In this document: positions 8,504-16,671 of the stretch, piece after piece
Numbering within the stretch: position 1 is the stretch's first letter
Layout: each line of letters starts with the position of its first letter
Assembly: GCA_017453205.1 (NCBI GenBank)
Contig: JAFTKO010000027.1
Location: 1 to 50,864 of the forward strand
Direction: 5' to 3'
From: Clostridia bacterium
GTDB taxonomy: Bacteria > Bacillota > Clostridia > Oscillospirales > CAG-272
Length of the DNA: 50,864 nucleotides
Notes under the pieces: model-generated
Databases searched by the model: none
What the model saw: the letters and a program-made list of their open reading frames with translations, nothing else
What the model was told of the DNA's origin: nothing
Position numbers and translations under genes: made by a program

Positions 8504-9398
8504 CGATCAGATCAAACTAAACGTTACCGAGATCCAACGCTTTTGTATGCATGACGGACCGGGGATCCGAACCACCGTCTTTCTCAAGGGCTGTCCTCTG
8601 CGTTGCGCGTGGTGCCACAATCCCGAAACACAAAAAGCGGCGGGGGAATTACTTTTTAATCCCAAAAGGTGTATTGGTTGCCGCGCGTGTGAGGTAGCTT
8701 GCGAGAACGGGGTACACGGCGGTTCCGAGCATCATACCGTAACGCGTGCGCTGTGCCGTGTCTGCGGTGCTTGTGTCGCCGCCTGCCCTACGGGGGCGTT
8801 GGAGCTTTGTGGCAGGGAAATGAGTGTCGAGCAGATCTTTGCCGAGGTCGAAAAGGATCGTGCCTTTTACGGTGTGACGGGGGGCTTGACGCTTTCAGGT
8901 GGAGAACCATTTTCACAGGGGAGGGCGGCGATATCGCTTTTGAGGCTTTGTAAGGAACGTGAACTTGCCACCGCAGTTGAGACCTGTGGATATTTTGACG
9001 GTGCGTTGCTTGCCGATGCGGTCGACTTTACCGATCTCTTTCTTTGGGACGTTAAGGATACCGACGGCGAGCGGCACAAACGCTATACGGGTGTGTCAAA
9101 TGAACGGATACTGAACAATCTTGCTCTTGCGGACACCTTGGGCGCAAGGATCCGACTGCGATGTATCTTGGTGCGTGGCGTCAACACCGAGGGGGAGCAT
9201 TATCGGCGCATTGCCAAGCTTGCCGGATCTCTTTCGAGGCTTGACGGCGTGGAACTGCTCCCGTATCATGCGTACGGTGGAAGCAAAGCAACTCTTCTAG
9301 GGTTTGCCGACAACGGTCGGGTCGAATGGATCCCAACCGCCGAGCAGATCGAGGATGCCAAAAGGTGTATTGCCGATCACGGCGTAAAGATTTTATAA
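8493..9398 (+). CDS. Glycyl-radical enzyme activating enzyme (radical SAM)
   Basis: Radical-SAM activase, 301 residues, that would install the radical on Gly687 of the upstream enzyme. The SAM cluster motif CPLRCAWC supplies Cys34, Cys38 and Cys41. An inserted ferredoxin domain carries two more 4Fe-4S motifs, CIGCRACEVAC (Cys60, 63, 66, 70) and CRVCGACVAACP (Cys88, 91, 94, 98). That insert is absent from the PFL activase and normal for activases of dehydratase or decarboxylase-type enzymes, which agrees with the GCWE motif of the partner. GGLTLSGGEPFSQ is the SAM-binding GGE region. It overlaps the enzyme gene by 11 bases, and a terminator follows. Confidence 0.95.
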   Translation: MNTNDQIKLNVTEIQRFCMHDGPGIRTTVFLKGCPLRCAWCHNPETQKAAGELLFNPKRCIGCRACEVACENGVHGGSEHHTVTRALCRVCGACVAACPTGALELCGREMSVEQIFAEVEKDRAFYGVTGGLTLSGGEPFSQGRAAISLLRLCKERELATAVETCGYFDGALLADAVDFTDLFLWDVKDTDGERHKRYTGVSNERILNNLALADTLGARIRLRCILVRGVNTEGEHYRRIAKLAGSLSRLDGVELLPYHAYGGSKATLLGFADNGRVEWIPTAEQIEDAKRCIADHGVKIL

Positions 9399-9405
9399 AA
9401 CGAGA

Positions 9406-9443
9406 AAAGAACCGTCATCGGTTGATCGATGGTGGTTCTTTTT
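9406..9443. terminator. Terminator between activase and amino-acid ABC operon
   Basis: AAAGAACCGTCATCG pairs with CGATGGTGGTTCTTT with internal G-T type mismatches; T-rich on the plus side and A-rich on the other, so it can end both converging transcripts. Confidence 0.8.
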
Positions 9444-9455
9444 AAATTAGATACC

Positions 9456-10286
9456 TTATAATACCTTGCTCAAAAACTCCTTGGTACGGGGATTTTTGGG
9501 GTTGTTAAAGAGCTCTTGCGGGGGAGCGTCCTCGGAGATGACACCGCCGTCCATAAAGAGGACACGGTCGGCGATCTCGCGGGCAAAGCCCATTTCATGT
9601 GTGACGATGACCATGGTCATACCCTCTGCGGCAAGCTCCTTGATCAGGTCCAGCACCTCGCCCACCATTTCGGGGTCAAGCGCGGAGGTCGGTTCGTCAA
9701 ACAGCATGACCTTGGGGTTCATGGCAAGGGCGCGGACGATGGCAATTCTCTGCTTCTGACCGCCCGAGAGCGTGGAGGGATAAACATTTGCCTTTTCCTC
9801 CAGTCCGATGCGGCGGAGCAGGTTCATGGCGGTCTCCTCGGCTTCTTTTTTGATCTGTTTTTTGACTGCGGCTTTGGCAAAGATGCCGCCTGCTTTCTTG
9901 GTTTTTAGGTACACGGGGGCAAGCATGATGTTTTGCAATACGGTTTTGTTGTTGAACAGGTTGAACTGCTGAAAGACCATGCCGATATTTTCGCGGTGCT
10001 TGTTGATGTCCACATGGATGTCGGCTATGTCTTCACCGTCAAAATAGATCGAACCGCTTGTGGGATCCTCCATACAGTTGAGGCAACGCAAAAAAGTGCT
10101 TTTGCCACTGCCCGAGGGACCGATGATCGCAATTTTTTCATTTTTATGGATCACATAATCAATGTTTTTCAACACATTCAGCGTTTTTTTGCCGATATGA
10201 AAGGATTTACACAGCCCCTTGATCACGATGATCTCATCGTCTTTGATCTCGGGAACCGTTTTGATTTGGTTTTCTTTGTTACTCAT
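9456..10286 (-). CDS. Polar amino-acid ABC importer, ATP-binding protein
   Basis: ATPase of a polar amino-acid importer (PAAT/GlnQ type), 276 residues, about 30 more than GlnQ. The extra length comes from a 20-residue polar N-terminus and a Lys/Ala-rich insert of about 15 residues ([18 protein letters not shown]) between the Q-loop and the signature. Walker A is [16 protein letters not shown]-loop MVFQQFNLF, signature [15 protein letters not shown], Walker [15 protein letters not shown] and H-loop [12 protein letters not shown](N)[13 protein letters not shown] is characteristic of the amino-acid subfamily. It is the last gene of a minus-strand operon whose order is binding protein, permease, ATPase. 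Confidence 0.95.
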   Translation of the reverse strand: MSNKENQIKTVPEIKDDEIIVIKGLCKSFHIGKKTLNVLKNIDYVIHKNEKIAIIGPSGSGKSTFLRCLNCMEDPTSGSIYFDGEDIADIHVDINKHRENIGMVFQQFNLFNNKTVLQNIMLAPVYLKTKKAGGIFAKAAVKKQIKKEAEETAMNLLRRIGLEEKANVYPSTLSGGQKQRIAIVRALAMNPKVMLFDEPTSALDPEMVGEVLDLIKELAAEGMTMVIVTHEMGFAREIADRVLFMDGGVISEDAPPQELFNNPKNPRTKEFLSKVL

Positions 10287-10301
10287 TGCAAAACTCCTTT
10301 C

Positions 10302-11009
10302 TTAGGCGCGTTCGCCGCGCTTCATTCTTTTTTCCAAAAGCTTGAAGAGCAGTGTGATCATCATGATCAAAACAATGTAGATCAATGCCATCATCAAATA
10401 GGGTGCCAAATATTCATAGTTCACATTTCCCATTTCGGTAAATACCTTGTAAAGGTCGACCGCCGCAACGAAGCTGACGACTGAGGTGTCCTTGATCAAT
10501 GCGATAAATTCATTGCCAAGCGTAGGGAGAATGTTTTTGACCGCTTGAGGGACCACAATCTTCAGCATTGTCGGATAAAATCCAAGTCCCAAGGCACGTC
10601 CCGCCTCCATCTGACCGCTGTCTACCGACTGAATGCCCGCACGCATGATCTCGGAAACATAGGCGCCGCTGTTGAGACCGAAAATCAAGATACAGGTGTT
10701 TAAAGAACCGATGGAAATGCCCATCAAGGGGAAGAGGACATAATAGGCAAGCAACAATTGGACAACAATCGGTGTTCCGCGAAAGAAGCTGACGTAAATG
10801 TTACAAACGGCATTGAGAACACGGGGGAGTGTTTTGTATTTTGGCATGACCTTGACCGCGGCGATCAGCGTACCGATGACGATACCGATGACAAGACCTA
10901 AAATCGCAATGATAAGGGTATTTTTCAAACCCTCAGAAAAGACTCTTTTGTATCCGCCGTTGGTGTAAAAAAGTCTCCAAAAGGCGGACCACTCTTCTGC
11001 AAAATTCAT
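10302..11009 (-). CDS. Polar amino-acid ABC importer, permease
   Basis: Membrane subunit, 235 residues from the chosen ATG; AAAGGAT lies ten bases upstream, and an earlier in-frame ATG at 11030 would place that site inside the coding region. About five membrane helices are visible (TLIIAILGLVIGIVIGTLIA, VVQLLLAYYVLFPLMG, the CILIFGLNSGAYVSEI region, SFVAAVDLYKV and YLMMALIYIVLIMMITLLF). The EAA coupling loop is QMEAGRALGLGFYPTMLKIV, and FRGTPIVVQL is diagnostic of His/Glu/Gln/Arg-type permeases. It pairs with the ATPase gene 15 bp downstream. A strong hairpin separates it from the binding-protein gene. Confidence 0.94.
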   Translation of the reverse strand: MNFAEEWSAFWRLFYTNGGYKRVFSEGLKNTLIIAILGLVIGIVIGTLIAAVKVMPKYKTLPRVLNAVCNIYVSFFRGTPIVVQLLLAYYVLFPLMGISIGSLNTCILIFGLNSGAYVSEIMRAGIQSVDSGQMEAGRALGLGFYPTMLKIVVPQAVKNILPTLGNEFIALIKDTSVVSFVAAVDLYKVFTEMGNVNYEYLAPYLMMALIYIVLIMMITLLFKLLEKRMKRGERA

Positions 11010-11053
11010 TTGGTAAACTATCCTTTCCAAAAATAATCGGTTCTTTTTACAAA

Positions 11054-11083
11054 ACAGGGCTACCGAGCGATCGGTAGCCCTGT
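11054..11083 (-). terminator. Hairpin between binding-protein and permease genes
   Basis: Perfect 13-bp stem ACAGGGCTACCGA / TCGGTAGCCCTGT with a 4-base loop, followed on the minus strand by TTTTG. It follows the binding-protein gene by 19 bp. Probably a partial terminator or RNA-stabilising stem giving more binding protein than membrane subunits. Confidence 0.7.
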
Positions 11084-11102
11084 CTTGCTCATTCTTGATA
11101 GA

Positions 11103-11966
11103 TTATTTGTTTACGCTTTTTGCAATCGCATCCGCGGGAGCGTTGTCGAGGATCACATAGTTGATCTCGCCGTTGCGCATTGCGGTGACAGCAAGTGCCG
11201 CGTAGTCATAGCCCATCTTGGTTACGGGCAGTCCCTTAAAGCCGTAGCCGTCAGGGTTGTCGAGGTCGCCTACGATGTAGGTCTCGCCTGTGGTGCCGGT
11301 CTGGCAACCGATCTTTACATCCTTGCTCATGGCGTCAAGAAGGGCAACCACATCGTCAGCGGTTTTGCAGCTGTCAAAAGTCGTATCATCCTCTTTTACG
11401 ATCAGAACTTGAGAAGCGTTGTAATAGGAGTTGCTGAAAGTGACCATTTCTTGGCGGGCGGGGGTAACGGTAAGACCTGCCATGCCGATGTCGGCGGTTC
11501 CGGTTTGGACCGAGGTTACAACGGACGCAAACTGCATGTCGAGGATGACCAGCTCCTTGCCGAGGTACTCTGCAAGACCTTTGGCGATCTCAAGGTCGAT
11601 GCCGTAGTATTTTCCGTTTTCGTCAACCATTTCAAAGGGCGCGAAACCTGTGCTGGTGGCAACAACAAGCTGATCCTTGTTGGGGTCTGCCGTGGTGGCG
11701 GCATCGAATTTTACGGGGGTGCCTTCACCGAAGTATCTGTCACAGATCGCATCAAACGTACCGTCGTTTTGGATCTTGGTAAGATACTCGTTGACGCTGT
11801 TGAGAAGGGTCGTGTCGTCCTTTGCCACAGCAAACGCATATTCCTCCACAGAGAGCGGGATATCGATTACCTTGACGCCGACTTTTCCTTGATTACAGGA
11901 AGCAAAGGAAAGCACGCCGCAAACGAGCAACGCGGACACGAGAAGAATGCTAATCAATTTTTTCAT
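11103..11966 (-). CDS. Amino-acid binding lipoprotein, apparently circularly permuted
   Basis: Extracellular solute-binding lipoprotein, 287 residues, with a signal peptide and lipid cysteine Cys24 (LSFASC). The order of its parts is unusual. Residues 29-82 (VIDIPLSVEEYAFAV, then VNEYLTKIQNDGTFDAICD and RYFG) are what normally ends an SBP_bac_3 protein. Only after a linker does the canonical beginning appear (DQLVVATSTGFAPFEM, 98-113), followed by the usual order: YYGIDLEIAKGLAEYLGKE, TADIGMAGLTVTPAR, IGCQTGTTGE. The chain stops at NYVILDNAPADAIAKSVNK, exactly where the displaced segment would normally follow. Lobe 1 therefore becomes contiguous and lobe 2 terminal. It is first in the importer operon. 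A degenerate fusion is the alternative. Confidence 0.9.
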   Translation of the reverse strand: MKKLISILLVSALLVCGVLSFASCNQGKVGVKVIDIPLSVEEYAFAVAKDDTTLLNSVNEYLTKIQNDGTFDAICDRYFGEGTPVKFDAATTADPNKDQLVVATSTGFAPFEMVDENGKYYGIDLEIAKGLAEYLGKELVILDMQFASVVTSVQTGTADIGMAGLTVTPARQEMVTFSNSYYNASQVLIVKEDDTTFDSCKTADDVVALLDAMSKDVKIGCQTGTTGETYIVGDLDNPDGYGFKGLPVTKMGYDYAALAVTAMRNGEINYVILDNAPADAIAKSVNK

Positions 11967-12011
11967 TTTTCTTTTCCTCCAATTGTATAATTTGAATTGA
12001 TTACATTAGAT

Positions 12012-12040
12012 ATTATAGCGCATAAATATACATTTGTCAA
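12012..12040 (-). promoter_or_regulatory. Promoter of the amino-acid ABC operon
   Basis: Minus strand: TTGACA (12035-12040), 17 bp, TATAAT (12012-12017); consensus at both hexamers. Confidence 0.85.
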
Positions 12041-12142
12041 GAGTATTTATAAATTTCTTCACGGTAACAGCATTTACATTTTTTAAAGGATGAGGTTGGG
12101 ATCAAATGTAACCTTGTGGAGCATTTTGGGTGGTGGTAACCG

Positions 12143-12161
12143 CCTTCTCCCCTGGAGAAGG
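12143..12161. repeat. CCTTCTCC/GGAGAAGG hairpin
   Basis: Perfect 8-bp stem with a 3-base loop, flanked by TAACC and GGTTA that can extend it. It lies in the gene-free stretch 11967-12400, which otherwise holds the importer promoter and repeat copy A at 12204-12391. Confidence 0.6.
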
Positions 12162-12203
12162 TGTAATGGTTAGCGGGAGCTATTGCTTGGAATAGCGAAT
12201 AGA

Positions 12204-12391
12204 CATTCCCATACCGTCAGAAAACTGTCGAAAGTGGCACAGCCATTCCCGTGATAAAATATAAAGTGCGTTGAAAGTTTTGAGGGGTGTGGGGGAAGCG
12301 GCTTTGCCGCTTCTAACACGGCGTATACGACGTGTTTTCTTTTAGTCAAAAGTCCCGCACCAAAAATCAAAAAGAAAATGCTGTTGCCGTG
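12204..12391 (+). repeat. Modular intergenic repeat, copy A
   Basis: Shares with copy B (19600-19756) a left block beginning CATTCCCATACCGTCAGAAA, a middle block with TGCGTTGAAAGTTTT and GGGGTGTGGGG, and a right block AAATGCT-TT-CCGTG. The hairpin inserted between middle and right blocks differs: here GAAGCGGCTTTGCCGCTTC (12295-12313) plus an AACACG/CGTGTT stem. There is no coding capacity, and it lies downstream of the U32 gene. Confidence 0.75.
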
Positions 12392-12400
12392 TAAATTTTT

Positions 12401-14416
12401 TCATACATTGATCCTTCTCACCTGTCCTTGCAACGGTTGGTTTGCCGCAAAGGCTTTGATGACGGTGTCAATAACAGCGGGAGACTCGGTGGTGAACAGG
12501 AAGTGCTGAGCCGAGATGCCGGCGCGGCGGAGCTGATCTTGGCGGTCAGACATATTGGTGGGGAGGCTGTTACAGATGACATTGCGGTGCTCCCATTCGC
12601 GCAGGATGGGGAAGGAGATGCCGCGGCGGTCGGAGAAAGTGACGCCGTCGGTGGCGCATTTTTTACAGTCGGCAAGCTCACGGATCGCACATTTTTCCAA
12701 CGTCATGAGAGGCAGTCTGCCATAAACGATTACCGAGGTGTTGCCGCCAATGTCGCGGATCTGCGGTAGTGTCAGCTCGGGAGAAAGGATCAGCGAGGAG
12801 ACACCGAGGGCTTCCCATGCGCACACGCTTTCGGCGTTGGTCACGTTCAGTCGAAAGTCTCCCACGGAAATCAGTCCCGCGCGGCGGGCAAGCTCCAAAT
12901 GTCCGAGATTGCCGACCAAAGCGTATTTGGCACCGCCGAGGGCAGCGGTTTGCAGCATTTGTTTCACTTTTTGGGTATCTCCGTCAAAGATGACGGGCGG
13001 CAGAACCACGCCGTTTGCGTCGGAGGTGAATTTGTGTAAGGGGAGATAAATCACGTCAAAATATTCTTTTGCAAGCGGCGTGATTTGCGCGGGCTTGTAA
13101 AAGCGTGCCGTGCGCTGAGGTCGGCGCTTTCCTTGCGGTATACACGGGGAAAAAGGCTTCATTTCAAGTGAGGCCGCAACAGACTGCTCGTCCAAGGCTT
13201 GCAGAGCGCGGCGGCGCAGATCGTTCAAACGCGAGACGGGGAGCATCAAATTTTCCCCCAACTCCAAGGAGAACGAACCGACATGGTAAAGGGTTCCGCC
13301 GAATTTGGAGAGGTTGCGTTCCACGACCTCATGCGTCAGAGGCGCATGGATGGCGGGCATAGGGATGTCTCCTGTCACGGTCACGCTTTTGATGTCATTC
13401 GAAAGCGTCAGAAGTGCGGGCGCATCGGCAGTCAGCTTTGCAGAAACCTCCAACGGGATGCGGCGCGTCAACCCCGTAAATGGCTTCAACGCGCGGGTAT
13501 TGGACTTGTCGGTGTCCGAGCGGATCCCGAGCATACAGCGGTCAATGTGCTCCGTATAGTAACCGTCGGTAAACCCACCGCGGGAGAAGGCATCGGCAAG
13601 CGCTTGCATTTCCGCGGGCGTGGCCGCACGGTTTTCATCCAACAGCTTGCGCCAAATGCGCGCCGTGTCGCGGACATATTCGGGGGCTTTCATGCGTCCC
13701 TCGATTTTTAGCGAGGAAACGCCGATGTCGATGAGTTCCGGAACGTGCGCGGCAAGCGAAAGATCTTTGAGTGACAGCGGGTAAGTATTCTTGCTCTTGC
13801 AGTCGGCACAGGAATAGGGCAAACGGCAGGGCTGGGCGCATTCCCCGCGGTTACCGCTTCTGCCACCCACGATCGAGGAAAACAGGCATTGCCCCGAGTG
13901 ACTGACGCAGAGCGCGCCGTGAATAAACATTTCGATCTCGATCGGTGCGCTCGTTACCAGTGTACGGAGATCTTTTTCGGAGATCTCACGCGCGACGACC
14001 ATGCGGGTAAAACCCAACTCCTTGAGCCGGGTTGCCATCGCGAGATTGTGTCCCGACATTTGCGTGCTGGCGTGTAGCTCGGCTCCGGGGAGCGCGCGGC
14101 GGATCGCCATGGCACCGCCGAGATCGGCGACGATCAAGGCGTCCACACCCGCGCGGAGCGCGTCTTTTGCGGTGTCGACGAACGCCGAGAGCTCGCGGTC
14201 GGTGGCAAGTGTGTTGAGCGTGAGATAGACCTTGACGCCGAATGTATGTGCGCGCAAAACGGCGGAGCGCAAAGCGTCTCCGCCGAAATTTTTTGCGTTC
14301 ATGCGTGCGTTAAAAGCCGCACCGCCAAGATAGACGGCATCCGCTCCGCCTTCGATTGCCGCGTCAAGCGCCTCGGGGGAACCTGCGGGACAGAGCAGTT
14401 CGGGTAATCGTTTCAT
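12401..14416 (-). CDS. U32 family protein, RlhA/YdcP-like
   Basis: A 671-residue member of the U32 family, named peptidases but now known mainly as iron-sulfur RNA hydroxylases (RlhA on 23S rRNA, TrhP on tRNA). The N-terminal TIM barrel starts LLCPAGSPEALDAAIEGGAD and carries YLGGAAFNAR. Four conserved cysteines sit in FIHGALCVSHSGQCLFSS, GECAQPC and neighbouring residues, the expected cluster ligands. A downstream TKDLSLAAHV-like segment (here SLKDLSLAAHVPEL, then SLKIEGRMKAPEYV) is also canonical. The length, with a C-terminal DUF3656-like half, fits the RlhA branch. The ZapA gene lies four bases upstream, so they are cotranscribed. Confidence 0.9.
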   Translation of the reverse strand: MKRLPELLCPAGSPEALDAAIEGGADAVYLGGAAFNARMNAKNFGGDALRSAVLRAHTFGVKVYLTLNTLATDRELSAFVDTAKDALRAGVDALIVADLGGAMAIRRALPGAELHASTQMSGHNLAMATRLKELGFTRMVVAREISEKDLRTLVTSAPIEIEMFIHGALCVSHSGQCLFSSIVGGRSGNRGECAQPCRLPYSCADCKSKNTYPLSLKDLSLAAHVPELIDIGVSSLKIEGRMKAPEYVRDTARIWRKLLDENRAATPAEMQALADAFSRGGFTDGYYTEHIDRCMLGIRSDTDKSNTRALKPFTGLTRRIPLEVSAKLTADAPALLTLSNDIKSVTVTGDIPMPAIHAPLTHEVVERNLSKFGGTLYHVGSFSLELGENLMLPVSRLNDLRRRALQALDEQSVAASLEMKPFSPCIPQGKRRPQRTARFYKPAQITPLAKEYFDVIYLPLHKFTSDANGVVLPPVIFDGDTQKVKQMLQTAALGGAKYALVGNLGHLELARRAGLISVGDFRLNVTNAESVCAWEALGVSSLILSPELTLPQIRDIGGNTSVIVYGRLPLMTLEKCAIRELADCKKCATDGVTFSDRRGISFPILREWEHRNVICNSLPTNMSDRQDQLRRAGISAQHFLFTTESPAVIDTVIKAFAANQPLQGQVRRINV

Positions 14417-14420
14417 GAAA

Positions 14421-15071
14421 TCAGACGTCGCTGAAGGTCAACAGGTCAAACATACTGCCCACACGGTTTTTGTTGGCGGGCTTTTGTGCCTTTTTGACAG
14501 TGTTGTTTGCCGCGGGAGCCTCCTCTTTTGCGGGTGTGGAAGCGGCAACTGCGGGCTCCTGTGCGGGTACCGCGGGAGGCACGGGAGCGGTGGGCTGTTC
14601 GGGAACGTTGTCAAATGCCGAAAGCTGTTGAGGTGCCGCGGGTTCCTCCTCTTCCTTTTTCGCAAAGGGCTTGGGGATGTACTTGGGCTTTTCTTGAGCG
14701 GCAGGCTGAGGTGTTGCCGTCAGCGCGGCGCGGTCAAGGATCGAGCGCATCACAGCGGCATCCTTGCGCAGGTTGTCCAATTCCTCCTGCATGCTTTCAA
14801 TGGTCTTTTTGAGCTTTTCGTTTTCACCCGCAAAACGGAAAGCGTCTTTTTCCACTTTCTTAAATGCCTCCTGCATGGCAATGCGCTCGGAGCAGTAGGA
14901 AAGCGCGCAAAGAACAGCCGCCTCGTTCTTGGTGCAACGGGGGCTTTTGAGGTTGATGTCTCTCATGCGGCGGTCGAGAATGCCGACAATGTTTTCGACT
15001 TCGTCGGGGGATGCATCACTGATGATATTCAGCTCCATGTCCGCGACGGTAATGGTGTACTTTTGTTTCAT
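14421..15071 (-). CDS. zapA: Cell division protein ZapA with long disordered tail
   Basis: ZapA promotes bundling of FtsZ at midcell. The family core is residues 1-100 here: KQKYTITVADMELNIISDAS, the VENIVGILDRRMRDI helix, then NEAAVLCALSYCSERIAMQE and a coiled coil up to about 105 (VEKDAFRFAGENEKLKKTIE, EELDNLRKD). Typical ZapA proteins end near 85-130; this one continues for about 100 residues of Pro/Ala/Glu/Lys-rich, probably disordered sequence and finishes with a conserved-looking GSMFDLLTFSDV. The start is the ATG beginning MKQKYT; AAAGGAG lies a long 14 bases away, so the start is less certain than others. It precedes the U32 gene in one transcript. Confidence 0.87.
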   Translation of the reverse strand: MKQKYTITVADMELNIISDASPDEVENIVGILDRRMRDINLKSPRCTKNEAAVLCALSYCSERIAMQEAFKKVEKDAFRFAGENEKLKKTIESMQEELDNLRKDAAVMRSILDRAALTATPQPAAQEKPKYIPKPFAKKEEEEPAAPQQLSAFDNVPEQPTAPVPPAVPAQEPAVAASTPAKEEAPAANNTVKKAQKPANKNRVGSMFDLLTFSDV

Positions 15072-15120
15072 GGCTTTGACAATGACTCCTTTCGTTCGCC
15101 CTTGACAATAATTCATTATT

Positions 15121-15126
15121 ATTATA
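15121..15126 (-). promoter_or_regulatory. -10 element for zapA-U32
   Basis: TATAAT on the minus strand 50 bp before zapA; the -35 region (TTTTCA, 17 bp away) is poor. Confidence 0.5.
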
Positions 15127-15180
15127 CTATAAAAAAATGCAATTGAAAAGGGCTTTTCCTAAAATTTTTCAAAAAAAATT

Positions 15181-15300
15181 CAAAAAAAATGCCGCCATCG
15201 GACAAAAATCCCTTTTTTGTGTCTTTTCGGCTCTCAAAAATCCGAGAAAATGAGAGGATACGGGAGGAAAGCGGAGCAAAGCGCCGTTTTTTGTCGGATA
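15181..15300. other. Inverted-repeat rich spacer between zapA and potA
   Basis: The 472-bp gap holds an outer near-match pair (GGACAAAAA near 15200-15208 and TTTTTTGTC at 15287-15295) and an inner pair CTCTCA / TGAGAG. It lies upstream of both divergent promoters. A structured or regulatory role is possible, but nothing specific is recognised. Confidence 0.3.
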
Positions 15301-15372
15301 AATCCAAACAGTTTTGTTTCATCGCGGGTAATTATGAATAATGACGAATTTTGAAATTTTTTCATAAATGTA

Positions 15373-15401
15373 TTGCAATTTGCCTGTATATCTGTTACAA
15401 T
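15373..15401 (+). promoter_or_regulatory. Promoter of potABCD
   Basis: TTGCAA (15373-15378), 17 bp, TACAAT (15396-15401). The 140-base leader contains TGTCAAAA (15426-15433) pairing with TTTTGACA (15474-15481), and a small CGGGCGCAAGCCCG hairpin right after it, so leader-RNA control is conceivable. Confidence 0.65.
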
Positions 15402-15543
15402 ATAGAATGCGATTTATGGCCATAATGTCAAAATGCGAGTTTTTTCGAGTTTTTCAGCCGTTTGAGAAAACCGTTTTGACAGCGGGCGCAAGCCCGTGTA
15501 GTTCCATGAATATTTTTTCTTTTTAAAGGAGTATTTATGCGGA

Positions 15544-16671
15544 ATGAACAAGGATGTATTGATCAGGCTGAACGGAATCTCTAAGGCGTTTGACGGAGAA
15601 ACCGTTCTGGACAACATGAGTCTGGAAATCCACGACAAGGAATTTATCACTCTGCTCGGACCCTCCGGTTGCGGCAAAACGACCACGTTGCGCATTATCG
15701 GCGGCTTTGAAACACCCGACGCGGGCGATGTCTTTTTTGACGGGAAACGGATCAACGATCTGCCGCCGTACAAACGGCAGGTCAACACGGTGTTTCAGCG
15801 TTACGCGCTGTTCCCGCATCTGAATGTGTTTGACAATATCGCATTTGGACTTCGCTTACACAAATGTCCCGATGCCGAGATCAAGACCAAGGTCAAGGAG
15901 ATGCTCTCTCTGGTCAATCTTAAGGGCTTTGAGCGCCGCCGCGTCAGTACGCTTTCGGGCGGACAGCAGCAGCGTGTTGCCATCGCGCGCGCATTGGTCA
16001 ATCAACCCAAGGTGTTGCTCCTTGACGAGCCGCTTTCGGCACTCGATCTCAAATTGCGCAAGGATATGCAAAACGAGCTCAAAAATATCCAGCACCAAAC
16101 CGGCATTACCTTTATTTATGTCACCCATGACCAAGAGGAGGCGCTTTCGATGTCCGACACCGTGGTCGTCATGGAGAACGGACATGTCCAGCAGATCGGC
16201 TCTCCCACCGATATCTACAACGAGCCCGTCAATGCCTTTGTTGCCGACTTTATCGGGGAATCCAATATTGTGGACGGCGTGATGCTGGAGGACCGCCGTG
16301 CGAAGTTTGCGGGCCATGTTTTTGATTGCGTGGACGGCGGCTTTGACCGTAACGAGCCTGTGGACGTTGTGATCCGTCCCGAGGATGTGGATGTGGTTGC
16401 ACCCGACAAGGGTATGCTGTGCGGTCTTGTGACCGGCGTGACCTTCCGCGGGGTGCATTACGAGATTATTGTGGACGTGGCGGGCTTTAAATGGATGATA
16501 CAGACCACCGATTATGTGGCAGAGGGGGAGACCATCGGTCTTTCCATCGATCCCGATGCGATCCATATCATGAGGAAATCCGAATTTTCCGGAATGTTTG
16601 GAGACTACTCCTCGTTTAGCGATGAGCTGGACAAGCTTTCCGATGTTACGGAGGAAGTCGAAGAGGAATGA
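15544..16671 (+). CDS. potA: Spermidine/putrescine ABC importer ATPase PotA
   Basis: ATPase of the polyamine importer, 375 residues, normal for PotA. The nucleotide domain (1-240) has Walker [18 protein letters not shown]-loop [12 protein letters not shown], signature [15 protein letters not shown], Walker [13 protein letters not shown] and H-loop [11 protein letters not shown]. The C-terminal TOBE domain (about 280-350) includes [11 protein letters not shown]. The ATG lies 12 bases after AAAGGAG. A 15-codon out-of-frame ATG-stop ORF begins at 15537 and overlaps this start; it is probably chance. potB starts within its stop codon (ATGA). Confidence 0.96.
   Translation: MNKDVLIRLNGISKAFDGETVLDNMSLEIHDKEFITLLGPSGCGKTTTLRIIGGFETPDAGDVFFDGKRINDLPPYKRQVNTVFQRYALFPHLNVFDNIAFGLRLHKCPDAEIKTKVKEMLSLVNLKGFERRRVSTLSGGQQQRVAIARALVNQPKVLLLDEPLSALDLKLRKDMQNELKNIQHQTGITFIYVTHDQEEALSMSDTVVVMENGHVQQIGSPTDIYNEPVNAFVADFIGESNIVDGVMLEDRRAKFAGHVFDCVDGGFDRNEPVDVVIRPEDVDVVAPDKGMLCGLVTGVTFRGVHYEIIVDVAGFKWMIQTTDYVAEGETIGLSIDPDAIHIMRKSEFSGMFGDYSSFSDELDKLSDVTEEVEEE

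Noticed and set aside
15537-15584. 15-codon frame overlapping the potA start, considered as a leader peptide
   Set aside because: Its ATG is only a few bases after the same AAAGGAG as potA, and the peptide has no run of a single amino acid or other attenuator feature.
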